From Avimuribaculum sp964395975 (GTDB taxonomy: Bacteria > Bacteroidota > Bacteroidia > Bacteroidales > Muribaculaceae), in contig CAYNBZ010000004.1 of the NCBI GenBank assembly GCA_964395975.1, positions 1 through 64,000 of the forward strand: a stretch of DNA of 64,000 bases, given 5' to 3'. Position numbers and translations under genes: made by a program. Below, in pieces: positions 1 to 9,223 of the stretch. The notes under the pieces were generated by a model. It had not been told where the DNA came from. It searched no databases and saw only the letters and a program-made list of their open reading frames with translations. Numbering within the stretch: the first letter of the stretch is position 1; every line of letters begins with the position of its first letter.

Positions 1-110
1 ATCAATGACGGACAACTGACTTTGTTTTGACTTTATATCGAACTCACGTTATTTACCACCTTACTTTTTTCTACTGCCACGCCAATACCAGTTAAAACAA
101 AGATAAAAAG

Positions 111-147
111 AAAGAGATGAAATACCTGTTTTGTATTTCATCTCTTT
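111..147 (-). terminator. Rho-independent terminator of tRNA-Asn
   Basis: A 15-bp perfect stem (111-125 with 133-147) and a 7-nt loop lie 8 bases beyond the tRNA 3' end. Read on the minus strand the hairpin is followed by a T-rich run. Bases 1-110 hold nothing recognisable. Confidence 0.8.
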
Positions 148-155
148 CCCATTTG

Positions 156-229
156 CGCTTCAAGATGGACTTGAACCAACGACCCCCTGATTAACAGTCA
201 GGTGCTCTAACCGACTGAGCTATTGAAGC
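156..229 (-). tRNA. tRNA-Asn (anticodon GTT)
   Basis: On the minus strand the sequence folds as a cloverleaf. The acceptor strands GCTTCAA and TTGAAGC are perfectly paired, the D stem is GAGC-type, the anticodon stem is CCTGA/TCAGG around the loop CTGTTAA with anticodon GTT, and the T arm carries TTCAAGT. The discriminator is G and CCA is not encoded. The T stem has one apparent T-T mismatch. The gene sits between its own promoter (262-292) and a strong terminator (111-147), so it is a single-gene transcript. Confidence 0.95.
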
Positions 230-261
230 AAGTTTACAATCCTCTTTTTGGAATTGCGTTG

Positions 262-292
262 CAAAGGTACTGTCTAATTTCGACATTTGCAA
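262..292 (-). promoter_or_regulatory. Bacteroidetes-type promoter for tRNA-Asn
   Basis: On the minus strand a -33 TTG (290-292) and a -7 TACCTTTG (262-269) are separated by 20 nt. This matches the Bacteroidetes primary sigma consensus. Initiation is expected near 255, about 25 nt before the tRNA. Confidence 0.75.
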
Positions 293-307
293 CAACCTTT
301 GCCGATT

Positions 308-348
308 TTTTCTAAAAAAACGCCCTCTTAAAGCAATTTTAGGGCGTT
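308..348 (-). terminator. Orphan terminator-like hairpin
   Basis: AACGCCCT (319-326) pairs with AGGGCGTT (341-348). On the minus strand the stem is followed by a run of seven T (312-318 region). No minus-strand gene is seen that should end here: it lies upstream of the tRNA-Asn promoter and in the leader region of the plus-strand protease gene. Confidence 0.5.
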
Positions 349-410
349 CAAGGCACGATAATTCAATAGTAAGTAGTATTTTAGCAGTCAAATTTGAAAA
401 TAGTAAAAAT

Positions 411-2069
411 ATGAGGATAAAATCCACCTTTGCGGGATTTTTTACAGCAATGCTTCTGTTGCCTATAAATGCAATGGCTTCTGCCACGACCGATGAGGCT
501 GCAGTAGCTCGAAATCTCGAAACATTCAACACTTTATTCAAAGAATTAGTCACTTATTACGTTGACAGCATCGATGTCGAAAAATCAATGCAGACAGCCA
601 TTGATGCCATGCTCGGAAACCTCGACCCGTACACAGAATATATCCCTGTTTCGGAACAGGACGAATTGAGAAGCCTTACCACCGGAGAATATGGAGGCAT
701 AGGCTCCATAATAATGCAAGCTGGCGACTCGGTGATAATAAATGAACCTTATGAAGACAGTCCCTCTGCCAGAGTAGGATTGATACCGGGCGACATCATT
801 GTAAAAATCGACAACGACACCACGGCGGGATGGCATTACTCTAAAGTAAGTGACCATCTGAAAGGGCAAGCCAACACACACCTGAGCATAGTTGTCGACA
901 GGCCCTACGTGGGGAAACTACGTTTTGACTTCATGCGTGAAAAAATCCACATCAAGGCTGTCCCGTATTATGGCGTGACACGCGATAGCATAGGATACAT
1001 CTCACTCACGAGCTTTTCCGAAACATCAGCCACAGAAGTGAGCAACGCACTCCGTGAACTCATCAAAGACCCTTGTGTTAAAGCCATAACCCTCGATTTG
1101 CGAGGTAACGGCGGCGGACTACTTGAAAGTGCAGTTCAAATAGTTGGAAATTTTGTCCCTAAAGGGACACTGGTATTGCAACGACGCGGTAAAATAAAAC
1201 AGGAAGAAAAAACCTATAAAACTACACACGAGCCAATTGCCCCCGACATTCCGCTTATAATACTCATCGATGGAGCATCAGCATCGGCTTCTGAAATAAC
1301 AGCCGGTGCATTGCAGGATCTCGACAGGGCCGTTATAATAGGCTCACGCTCTTACGGTAAAGGCCTCGTACAAGAGACCCGCCAAATGCCTTACAATGGG
1401 ATCTTCAAAGTCACAACAGCCAAATATTACATACCAAGCGGACGGCTTATCCAAGCCATCGATTATTCTCGCCGCAACATCGACGGGTCGGTCAATCGCA
1501 TCCCCGACAGCCTGACAACAGTATTTCTCACTGCTCATGGCCGGGAAGTACGCGATGGTGGGGGCATCACTCCCGACATCACGGTTACATATCCCGATGT
1601 CACAAGATTGTATTACAACATAGTACGTGACAATTGGGCTTTCAATTTCGCCACAAGATACGCTCACGAACACCCTTCAATAGCTACTCCCGAGCAATTT
1701 GAAATCACTGATAGCATTTACGCAGAATTCAAGAAATTTATCGACCCTGAAAAATTCAAATACGACAAAGTGTGTGAAGATCGCCTTGCCGACTTGAAAA
1801 AACTGGCAGAAATAGAAGGTTATATGAACGACAGCACCAGTGCCCAATTTGACATCATGGCCAATCTGCTGAAACACGATCTCGATAAAGACCTTGATAC
1901 TCACCGTGCCGAAATTGAAGAGGTATTGGCAATGGAAATACTCAAACGCTACTATTACCAACGCGGACCAATCATTAATTCGCTAAAGACAGACAAGTGC
2001 ATTGACGAGGCCGTAAAACTACTCAGCAAGCCAAGAGAGTATTATAAGGTATTGAATATCGCGCAGTAG
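411..2069 (+). CDS. S41 family C-terminal processing peptidase
   Basis: This is an exported serine protease of the carboxy-terminal processing (CtpA/Prc) family, 552 aa, which cleaves envelope substrates in the periplasm. A signal sequence spans about residues 1-24. A PDZ region lies at about 90-165 and contains YGGIGSI and PGDIIVKID. The S41 core has the oxyanion motif RGNGGG (231-236). The catalytic dyad is visible as S292 in the SASASE stretch and K317 in SYGKG; the 25-residue spacing and the Glu three residues after the Ser match the family. The C-terminal part (about 400-552) is helical and typical of longer Bacteroidales members. The gene ends 10 bp before mfd, so the two are probably cotranscribed. 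No clear TAnnTTTG box was found directly upstream. The physiological substrate is unknown. Confidence 0.93.
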   Translation: MRIKSTFAGFFTAMLLLPINAMASATTDEAAVARNLETFNTLFKELVTYYVDSIDVEKSMQTAIDAMLGNLDPYTEYIPVSEQDELRSLTTGEYGGIGSIIMQAGDSVIINEPYEDSPSARVGLIPGDIIVKIDNDTTAGWHYSKVSDHLKGQANTHLSIVVDRPYVGKLRFDFMREKIHIKAVPYYGVTRDSIGYISLTSFSETSATEVSNALRELIKDPCVKAITLDLRGNGGGLLESAVQIVGNFVPKGTLVLQRRGKIKQEEKTYKTTHEPIAPDIPLIILIDGASASASEITAGALQDLDRAVIIGSRSYGKGLVQETRQMPYNGIFKVTTAKYYIPSGRLIQAIDYSRRNIDGSVNRIPDSLTTVFLTAHGREVRDGGGITPDITVTYPDVTRLYYNIVRDNWAFNFATRYAHEHPSIATPEQFEITDSIYAEFKKFIDPEKFKYDKVCEDRLADLKKLAEIEGYMNDSTSAQFDIMANLLKHDLDKDLDTHRAEIEEVLAMEILKRYYYQRGPIINSLKTDKCIDEAVKLLSKPREYYKVLNIAQ

Positions 2070-2079
2070 TAACATATTG

Positions 2080-5000
2080 ATGGAAATAAAAGAATTGTGT
2101 GAGCAGGTGTGTTCACCTGCTCGTTGTGAAGCTATAAAAAAACTATTATCAACCAAACATGACAAAATAATAGGTATTGACGGATTGGCAGGATCGTCCG
2201 CAGCTATGTTGTTTTCATGTTTTCCAAAGGGTAAGATGCCCTACCTCATCATAGCCAATGATCTTGACGAAGCTGGATACATCTATTACGACCTTTGCCA
2301 AATCAACGGAGAACAACATACTCTTATTTTTCCATCAGGCTACAAACGTGACATTAAATACGGGCAGATCGATGCACCATCCGAGATACTACGCACCGAA
2401 GTCCTCAACCGATGGCATACAGATAACGCACTAAAGTGGGTGGTTACATACCCTGAGGCTCTTGCCGAGCGCGTGTCGCCACGTGAAAAAGTTGAAAACT
2501 CAACTATTACACTTCAAAAGGGCAAAAGTGCCGACTTGATAGAAATAGAAAAGCAATTGCGCTCGTTTGGATTCGATGAGCAGGACTATGTATATGAACC
2601 GGGACAATTTGCCGTGCGCGGATCTATCCTCGATGTGTATTCATACTCCAACGAATTACCCTATCGCATCGATTTTTTCGGTGACGAAATAGAGAGCATA
2701 CGCATATTCAATGTCGAAACACAACTATCCGAAACCGATATTGACACCGTATCCATAATAAATGGCACTGCCACCGGAAGCATAAATGGCATATCATTGC
2801 TTGAATATGCAGGCAGTGATGTAATCCTCGTTTGTCGCGACAAAGACTGGCTGTTGCAACGCATAAAATCCATTTCCGAAGAAACCTTGTCGGAAAGTAC
2901 CGTCATTGCTGATGAAGGTGACAAGGATGCCATGAGGAAAGTGGTGGACAGCATAGACTTCACCACTCGCTTTTCAGCAATGCGTCGAATCGATTTCCAC
3001 TATGGAGAATCACACTTGGAGTGTGATGCAAAGCTATCGCTAAAATTCTCGCCACAGGCTATATATCATAAAAATTTCGATCTCATAAGCGATTCGTTCC
3101 ATGATTTCTTGCAAAAAGGATATTCGATATACATACTGTCTGACAGCGAAAAACAAATCGAACGTCTTAAAACGATTTTTGAAGATCGTTCCGACAATAT
3201 CAATTTCACCTCGGTAAACAAAACCATCCATGAGGGGTTTGTCGATAACGAATTGAAATTATGTGTATTTACCGACCATCAGATTTTCGACCGTTTCCAT
3301 AAATACAACCTTAAAAGCGACCGCGCCCGTTCAGGCAAACTTGCACTGTCGCTGAAAGAACTAAACCAAATCGAGGTTGGTGATTATATAGTACATGTTG
3401 ACCACGGTGTTGGCAAATTCGGAGGGTTGGTGCGTACATCGGTCAACGGCAAGACACAAGAAATGATCAAACTGATCTATCTGAATAATGATATAATCTT
3501 CGTATCCATACATGCATTGCACAAGCTTGCAAAGTATCGTGGCAAAGAGGGTGTAGAGCCTCGTATAAACAAGCTCGGGAGCGGTGCTTGGAATCGAATG
3601 AAAGAACGTACGAAGAGTAAACTCAAAGATATTGCACGTGACCTAATAAAGTTGTATGCCGCACGCAAGGAAGAGAAAGGATTTTCTTTTTCGCCCGACG
3701 GTTATATGCAGCAAGAACTTGAAGCCTCATTCATTTATGAAGATACCCCCGACCAACTGAAAGCAACTAACGAGGTCAAGTCCGACATGGAAAAACCCAA
3801 ACCAATGGATCGTCTGATTTGCGGAGACGTTGGTTTTGGTAAAACAGAAGTTGCCATACGTGCTGCATTCAAAGCCGCCGTTGATGGGAAACAGACTGCC
3901 GTACTCGTTCCAACCACCGTACTTGCGTTTCAACACTACACCACATTCAGCGAGCGACTGAAAGACTTTCCCGTAAAAGTTGAATACCTAAGCCGAGCCC
4001 GTAAGCCAAAAGACGTAAAGCAAATTACCAATGACCTTGCTTCAGGGAAAATCGATATAATCATAGGTACGCACAAGCTTATAGGCAAAAGCATCAAATT
4101 CCATGACTTGGGATTGCTCATTGTCGATGAAGAGCAAAAATTTGGCGTAGCTGTAAAAGAACGGTTAAAACAGTTGAAAGTGAATGTTGACACACTCACT
4201 ATGTCGGCAACACCAATACCTCGTACACTGCAATTTTCATTGATGGGAGCACGAGACCTAAGTGCAATCACCACACCACCGGCCAACCGCTACCCCATCA
4301 TGACATCGGTCAATGCTTTAAACGATGATATTGTACAAGAAGCCATAAATTTCGAAATGTCACGCAACGGGCAAGTATTCTTCGTAAGTAACCGTATCGA
4401 GGATCTTATACGGCTCAAAGAAATGGTCAGCCGGCTTGTTCCGGATGCCCGTATAGCCATAGGACACGGGCAAATGCAACCAGACAAATTAGAACAAATC
4501 ATAATAGATTTTGCCAATCACGACTATGACGTGCTTATTGCGACAACTATTATAGAAAGCGGCATCGACATGCCAAACGTAAACACCATAATCATTAATA
4601 ACGCGCAGAACTTCGGACTGAGCGAATTACACCAGTTGCGAGGCAGAGTGGGGCGAAGCGCACGCAAAGCATTCTGTTATTTGTTAGTACCGCCACGCAA
4701 ACCACTCACCCCTGTTGCCCGCCGCAGGTTGCAAGCCATCGAAAGTTTTTCCGACCTCGGCAGTGGAATACACATCGCGATGCAAGACCTCGACATTCGC
4801 GGAGCCGGTAATCTCCTTGGAGCTGAACAAAGCGGTTTCATTGCCGACCTTGGCTATGAAACCTACCAAAAAATATTGCAAGAGGCAGTATTGGAACTGC
4901 GCACCGAAGAGTTTGCCGACACTTTTAAAGACGAAGAAACAGAAACAAATTATGTTGCCGACTGCGTAATCGAGTCGGACATGGAATTATTGTTTCCTGC

Positions 5001-5418
5001 CACATACGTTCCACAAGAGAGCGAACGTGTAAGTTTGTACCAAGAACTCGACAACATGGAGCGTGAAAGTGATGTCCTTGAATTCCGCCGCCGTATTGAA
5101 GATCGTTTTGGGAAAATACCCCGACAGGCCGCCGAATTGATACGCATCGTCACGTTACGCCGCATAGCCCGCACCATCGGCATCGAAAAAGTAACATTAA
5201 AAATGGGCAACATGTACATTTACTTTGTGGGAGATGAAAACAAGGCCTACTACCAGTCACCTGCTTTTGGGCGCATACTTACGTACTTGCAACAGAATCC
5301 ACGACGATGCCATATACGTGATAACAAAGGCAAACGGTCTTTACTGATTGACAATGTGGACAGTGTGGAAGAAGCCATTTCAATTCTCAACACAGTCACT
5401 ACACTCGCCATATCATGA
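2080..5418 (+). CDS. mfd: Transcription-repair coupling factor Mfd
   Basis: This DNA translocase displaces RNA polymerase stalled at lesions and recruits UvrA. It is 1112 aa from the ATG at 2080; a TTG at 2077 just upstream is less likely as the start. Domains in order: a UvrB-like module (about 1-330), the RNA polymerase interaction (CarD-like) domain around VGDYIVHVDHGVGKFGG (about 430-500), a RecG-like superfamily 2 helicase with Walker A GDVGFGKTE, the DEEQ box in IVDEEQKFGV, motif III MSATPIPRTL, motif V TTIIESGIDMPN and motif VI QLRGRVGRS, and a C-terminal TRCF domain. Length and motifs are those of a complete protein. It follows the S41 protease by 10 bp. Confidence 0.97.
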   Translation: MEIKELCEQVCSPARCEAIKKLLSTKHDKIIGIDGLAGSSAAMLFSCFPKGKMPYLIIANDLDEAGYIYYDLCQINGEQHTLIFPSGYKRDIKYGQIDAPSEILRTEVLNRWHTDNALKWVVTYPEALAERVSPREKVENSTITLQKGKSADLIEIEKQLRSFGFDEQDYVYEPGQFAVRGSILDVYSYSNELPYRIDFFGDEIESIRIFNVETQLSETDIDTVSIINGTATGSINGISLLEYAGSDVILVCRDKDWLLQRIKSISEETLSESTVIADEGDKDAMRKVVDSIDFTTRFSAMRRIDFHYGESHLECDAKLSLKFSPQAIYHKNFDLISDSFHDFLQKGYSIYILSDSEKQIERLKTIFEDRSDNINFTSVNKTIHEGFVDNELKLCVFTDHQIFDRFHKYNLKSDRARSGKLALSLKELNQIEVGDYIVHVDHGVGKFGGLVRTSVNGKTQEMIKLIYLNNDIIFVSIHALHKLAKYRGKEGVEPRINKLGSGAWNRMKERTKSKLKDIARDLIKLYAARKEEKGFSFSPDGYMQQELEASFIYEDTPDQLKATNEVKSDMEKPKPMDRLICGDVGFGKTEVAIRAAFKAAVDGKQTAVLVPTTVLAFQHYTTFSERLKDFPVKVEYLSRARKPKDVKQITNDLASGKIDIIIGTHKLIGKSIKFHDLGLLIVDEEQKFGVAVKERLKQLKVNVDTLTMSATPIPRTLQFSLMGARDLSAITTPPANRYPIMTSVNALNDDIVQEAINFEMSRNGQVFFVSNRIEDLIRLKEMVSRLVPDARIAIGHGQMQPDKLEQIIIDFANHDYDVLIATTIIESGIDMPNVNTIIINNAQNFGLSELHQLRGRVGRSARKAFCYLLVPPRKPLTPVARRRLQAIESFSDLGSGIHIAMQDLDIRGAGNLLGAEQSGFIADLGYETYQKILQEAVLELRTEEFADTFKDEETETNYVADCVIESDMELLFPATYVPQESERVSLYQELDNMERESDVLEFRRRIEDRFGKIPRQAAELIRIVTLRRIARTIGIEKVTLKMGNMYIYFVGDENKAYYQSPAFGRILTYLQQNPRRCHIRDNKGKRSLLIDNVDSVEEAISILNTVTTLAIS

Positions 5419-5572
5419 CGTTGCACCATCATGTCCATGACATAACAAAACAGTCATAACAGCTATACTTCAATATTCTTCACGGCAAGAATTTCATATT
5501 GAACCACAGTCAACACAAGCGTTGTGCTAAAACATTTTTTATTTATTTAACTATAAAATACATCCTCAAGAC

Positions 5573-5603
5573 TTGACAACAAGCAAAAAAGTATATACCT
5601 TTG
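5573..5603 (+). promoter_or_regulatory. Bacteroidetes-type promoter for tRNA-fMet
   Basis: A -33 TTG (5573-5575, within TTGACA) and a -7 TACCTTTG (5596-5603) are 20 nt apart, 13 nt upstream of the tRNA. Bases 5419-5572, between the mfd stop and this promoter, hold nothing recognisable. Confidence 0.8.
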
Positions 5604-5615
5604 CATTCACAATAC

Positions 5616-5687
<72 letters not shown>

Positions 5688-5695
5688 CTAAATTC

Positions 5696-5740
5696 AAGCA
5701 GAAAGGTACTTTATATGTGCAATTCTGCTTTTTATTTTTA
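5696..5740 (+). terminator. Terminator of tRNA-fMet
   Basis: AAGCAGAA (5696-5703) pairs with TTCTGCTT (5723-5730) and is followed by a T-rich stretch. It lies 8 nt after the tRNA. Bases 5741-5931, up to the next gene, show no recognisable element. Confidence 0.75.
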
Positions 5741-5931
5741 TCACATTTTACATCATCTACCATCCATTGTCATACTTCAGGAGTTACAGCCACCAGACAA
5801 GTCGATGAGTGTAGCCATAGGTTCATTCAGGGATGTGGCATACGTGCTTACATCATTTCAATCGCAAAATTTAAGCGGCTCTTCTCATACTTAAAAGCAT
5901 GTAATCACCGTTATTATGTGTGAAAACATTT

Positions 5932-8334
5932 ATGATGAAACTTCCATATTTGAAACTAATATTCCTGCTTCTGTCCTGCATAACAGCTGCGACAGTTATG
6001 GCAGCCAACATAAAACTGTCGGGTAAAGTCATCGATGGCGACAATACTCCCATTGAATTTGCCATGGTGAGGATAAGCGGGACAGCAATAGGTACTACCA
6101 CCGACTTAGGCGGACGATATAGTCTAACCATGCCGCAAGCCGACACTATTACAGTGATTTTCAGCTGTATGGGATATACCGAAGTTACTCGTCGCCTAAT
6201 AAATGCCGAGGGAGAGGTATCGCTCGATGTGAAACTACTAAAGAAAACTCTTGAACTGCAAGACATAGAAATCACCGAATATAAACGTCAAACAGGACAG
6301 ATGCAAACCATCGATGTAGGGGCGTTACGGCTTACGCCAGATGCAAGCGGAGGTAGCATAGAGTCGGTGCTTTCTACGATGGCTGGCGTAAGCCAAAAAA
6401 ATGAAATGAGTTCACAATATATGGTACGTGGAGGTTCATACGATGAAAACAGCGTGTACATCAACGGAATCGAGATATACCGTCCTCAACTCATCAGTTC
6501 GGGACAACAAGAGGGATTGAGTATCATAAATCCCGATCTCGTTGGACAAGTTGAATTCTCAACCGGCGGATTCAGTGCCGAATATGGTGATAGAATGTCA
6601 TCGGCACTCGATATCACCTACCGCCAACCCGAAGCACTCGAAGGTTCAGTATCGATGAGCCTTATGGGAGGCAGCATTGCTTTCGGACAAAGTAGCGGAC
6701 GATTCTCGCAGTTGCACGGATTCCGATACAAACGTAATTCATCTCTGCTCGGTTCTCTCGAATCCAAAGGAGAATATGACCCCCAATATTTCGACTATCA
6801 AACCAATCTTAATTTTAAGATAAACAACAAGCTGAAACTATCATTTCTTGGCAATATCGCAATCAATGATTACCGGTTTACACCCGAAACACGTGAAACC
6901 AACTTCGGCACGATGAACAATGCCCGCACATTTACAGTGTATTTCGACGGGCAAGAAAAAGACCGATTTGAAACATACTTCGGAGCCTTGTCACTCAATT
7001 ACCGACATTCTCGCAGTACCGACTTTACTCTTCTTGTTTCGGGATACCTGACCAATGAACTTGTCACTTATGACATTCAAGGAGAATACTGGCTTGATGA
7101 AGCCGGCACCGATGAGATAGGCGGTGAATTAGGCGTAGGCACATACCACGAACATGCCCGGAACAGGTTGAAAACAAGCGTATTTGCATTGTCGTTAAAA
7201 GGGAACACATCCATCAATTACAATAATATCAGCTATGGACTGACCTACCAACACGAAAATATAATGGAACGTTCTCGCGAATGGGAACTGCGCGACTCGG
7301 CTGGATACTCACTACCGCATACGGGTACAGGAGTAAACATGGTGTACAATCTCACCTCACGACAAGACATTTCATCCAATCGATTGTCATTCTTCGCATT
7401 AGATGCAGTGCGACTTACCACCGATGCCGGATACGTCACAATCAACGGTGGAATACGCCTATCCTATTGGGATTTTAACAAAGAATTCCTTTTCAGCCCT
7501 CGTGCAAGTGTCGGTTTCATACCGGCACGCAACGAGCGATTTTCATTGCGTTTTGCAACAGGCCTGTATTATCAAGCTCCTTTCTATAAAGAATACCGCA
7601 TGGAACAGACCGACGAACTTGGTAACACGTCAATCGTGCTGAATCGCGACATAAAATCGCAACGCAGCATACATCTTATACTTGGCGGCGACTACACATT
7701 CAGGGCGATAAACCGCCCGTTCCGACTGTCGGCAGAATTATATTATAAGAATCTTTCCAATCTGATTCCATACGAAATCGACAACCTTAAATTGGTGTAT
7801 TCGGGTGTTAACAGTTCAAAGGGTTATGTGGCTGGCCTCGACTTTAAATTTTTCGGACAATTTGTGGAAGGTACCGACTCGTGGATAAGTTTCTCGCTGA
7901 TGAAAACACAAGAAGACCTCAACGGAGTGAAAGTGCCCCGCCCCACCGACCAACGTTATAGCATTGCAATCTTCTTCACCGATTATTTCCCGAAGTTTCC
8001 GAAAATAAAATTCAGCCTGAGGGGAATATATTCCGACGGACTTCCAACAACCTCGCCCCATTCTACACGCGATGTGTCATACTTCCGCACGCCCGCATAT
8101 AAACGTGTCGACATAGGTCTCTCTTACCAACTTGTCGGCGGCAGCACTGTTCGTCCCAACAATTGGTTGCGCCACCTAAAGGATGTGTGGATAGGGGTCG
8201 ATGTATTCAATTTGCTCGACATTTCCAACGTAAGCAGCTACTATTGGGTAACTGATGTGAACAACATACAATATGCAGTCCCCAATTACCTCACTCGCCG
8301 CCAAATAAATGCTCACATTTCCATTAGTTTCTGA
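5932..8334 (+). CDS. TonB-dependent outer-membrane receptor
   Basis: This is an outer-membrane beta-barrel transporter of about 800 aa. A signal peptide (MMKLPYLKLIFLLLSCITA, cleaved after ...VMA) is followed by a carboxypeptidase-regulatory-like beta-sandwich (LSGKVIDGDNTPIEFAMVRI), a TonB plug (about 125-235, with MVRGGSYDENSVYINGIEI), and a long barrel rich in alternating aromatic residues that ends in an outer-membrane signature with terminal Phe (ISISF). It lacks a SusD partner and is not a SusC/RagA-type protein, so the substrate (siderophore, cofactor, peptide or sugar) cannot be named. The frame opens with GTG at 5920, but ATG at 5932 gives the better signal peptide. It is convergent with rpmE2. 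Confidence 0.9.
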   Translation: MMKLPYLKLIFLLLSCITAATVMAANIKLSGKVIDGDNTPIEFAMVRISGTAIGTTTDLGGRYSLTMPQADTITVIFSCMGYTEVTRRLINAEGEVSLDVKLLKKTLELQDIEITEYKRQTGQMQTIDVGALRLTPDASGGSIESVLSTMAGVSQKNEMSSQYMVRGGSYDENSVYINGIEIYRPQLISSGQQEGLSIINPDLVGQVEFSTGGFSAEYGDRMSSALDITYRQPEALEGSVSMSLMGGSIAFGQSSGRFSQLHGFRYKRNSSLLGSLESKGEYDPQYFDYQTNLNFKINNKLKLSFLGNIAINDYRFTPETRETNFGTMNNARTFTVYFDGQEKDRFETYFGALSLNYRHSRSTDFTLLVSGYLTNELVTYDIQGEYWLDEAGTDEIGGELGVGTYHEHARNRLKTSVFALSLKGNTSINYNNISYGLTYQHENIMERSREWELRDSAGYSLPHTGTGVNMVYNLTSRQDISSNRLSFFALDAVRLTTDAGYVTINGGIRLSYWDFNKEFLFSPRASVGFIPARNERFSLRFATGLYYQAPFYKEYRMEQTDELGNTSIVLNRDIKSQRSIHLILGGDYTFRAINRPFRLSAELYYKNLSNLIPYEIDNLKLVYSGVNSSKGYVAGLDFKFFGQFVEGTDSWISFSLMKTQEDLNGVKVPRPTDQRYSIAIFFTDYFPKFPKIKFSLRGIYSDGLPTTSPHSTRDVSYFRTPAYKRVDIGLSYQLVGGSTVRPNNWLRHLKDVWIGVDVFNLLDISNVSSYYWVTDVNNIQYAVPNYLTRRQINAHISISF

Positions 8335-8358
8335 AAAACATAATAACATATCACAAAC

Positions 8359-8396
8359 CAAAAGCCCCGCTTTCCTATGGAAGCAGGGCTTTTGGT
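8359..8396. terminator. Bidirectional terminator between the TonB receptor and rpmE2
   Basis: A nearly symmetrical hairpin of form CCAAAAGCCC..GCTTTCC / GGAAGC.GGGCTTTTGG is flanked by A and T runs. It can terminate both convergent genes. Confidence 0.8.
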
Positions 8397-8419
8397 TAAT
8401 CTCTATTCCAAGCTCGTTA

Positions 8420-8674
8420 TCAGGCTTTCTTGCGGTTACCGTAACGTTGCATAAACTTATCTACACGACCGGCACTGTCAACAAGTTTTTGCTTGCCGGT
8501 AAAGTATGGGTGCGAAGAACTTGTTATTTCAAGTTTTACCAACGGATAAGTAACACCATCAATTTCAATGGTTTCTTTTGTTGCGACAGTCGAGCGAGTT
8601 ATGAAAGTATCGCCATTCGACATATCTTTAAAAACTACTTCGCGGTAGTTGCTCGGATGAATTCCTTCTTTCAT
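8420..8674 (-). CDS. rpmE2: 50S ribosomal protein L31 type B
   Basis: 84 aa, matching bacterial L31 of the B type: MKEGIHPSNYREVVFKD at the start, the SSSHPYFTGK motif mid-protein, and a basic C terminus. The four zinc-binding cysteines of type A L31 are absent; there is no Cys in the protein. This is the zinc-independent form, which is usual in Bacteroidetes. It is a single gene with its own promoter at 8749-8777. Confidence 0.97.
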   Translation of the reverse strand: MKEGIHPSNYREVVFKDMSNGDTFITRSTVATKETIEIDGVTYPLVKLEITSSSHPYFTGKQKLVDSAGRVDKFMQRYGNRKKA

Positions 8675-8748
8675 TGTTATGTCCTGTTTATAAGTTTCTT
8701 ACAATTTGCGTACGGCCACAATAATGACTTTGGCCCTGTAACGGCTTG

Positions 8749-8777
8749 CAAATTTACGCATTTTTCTTGAAATACAA
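8749..8777 (-). promoter_or_regulatory. Promoter for rpmE2
   Basis: On the minus strand a -33 TTG (8775-8777) and a -7 TAAATTTG (8749-8756) are 18 nt apart, giving a leader of roughly 65 nt. Apart from this promoter and the terminator at 8893-8936, bases 8675-9223 contain no supported feature. Confidence 0.65.
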
Positions 8778-8892
8778 AAATTTTCCCTCACATACCGCCC
8801 TCAATTTGCTCTGCAAAATTTATATACAGATGGAAACACTTCGCATGATGATGGTGTGAGATGTTGCAACCAAACCACCGGAAATGACATGA

Positions 8893-8936
8893 GAAAAGCA
8901 GATACCCGCCATTATCTTGCAGGTATCTGCTTTTTA
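8893..8936 (-). terminator. Terminator downstream of lepA
   Basis: A 13-bp stem (AAAAGCAGATACC with GGTATCTGCTTTT) with a 15-nt loop lies about 290 bp after the lepA stop. Both strands carry a T run after the stem. Because only minus-strand transcription arrives here, it most likely ends the lepA message. Confidence 0.65.
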
Positions 8937-9223
8937 CTTAATTGACAACGAAATTTCCAAGGTTGCAATTTAATCTATGGTCATAAGAATATGCACGGGC
9001 AAATTGTTTCAGGAAATTGATTGTGGATTCTTTCACCTGTTTTTCATTTTCCAATCGGTTCTTCTTATGGCTCGATTTTAATAAAGTAGAATTTCCCATA
9101 GGCAAACACGTTTTGAATTAATCTACATCAGTAGAACGCTTGCCATTGCCCATTTATTACATACCAACTTATATTTTTTACCAAATTAAATGCAAATTTT
9201 ATAGAATTTCCCTACGGATGGCA

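Noticed and set aside
8359..8396. Riboswitch-like structure after the TonB receptor
   Set aside because: It is a simple symmetrical hairpin between convergent genes with T runs on both sides, a terminator.
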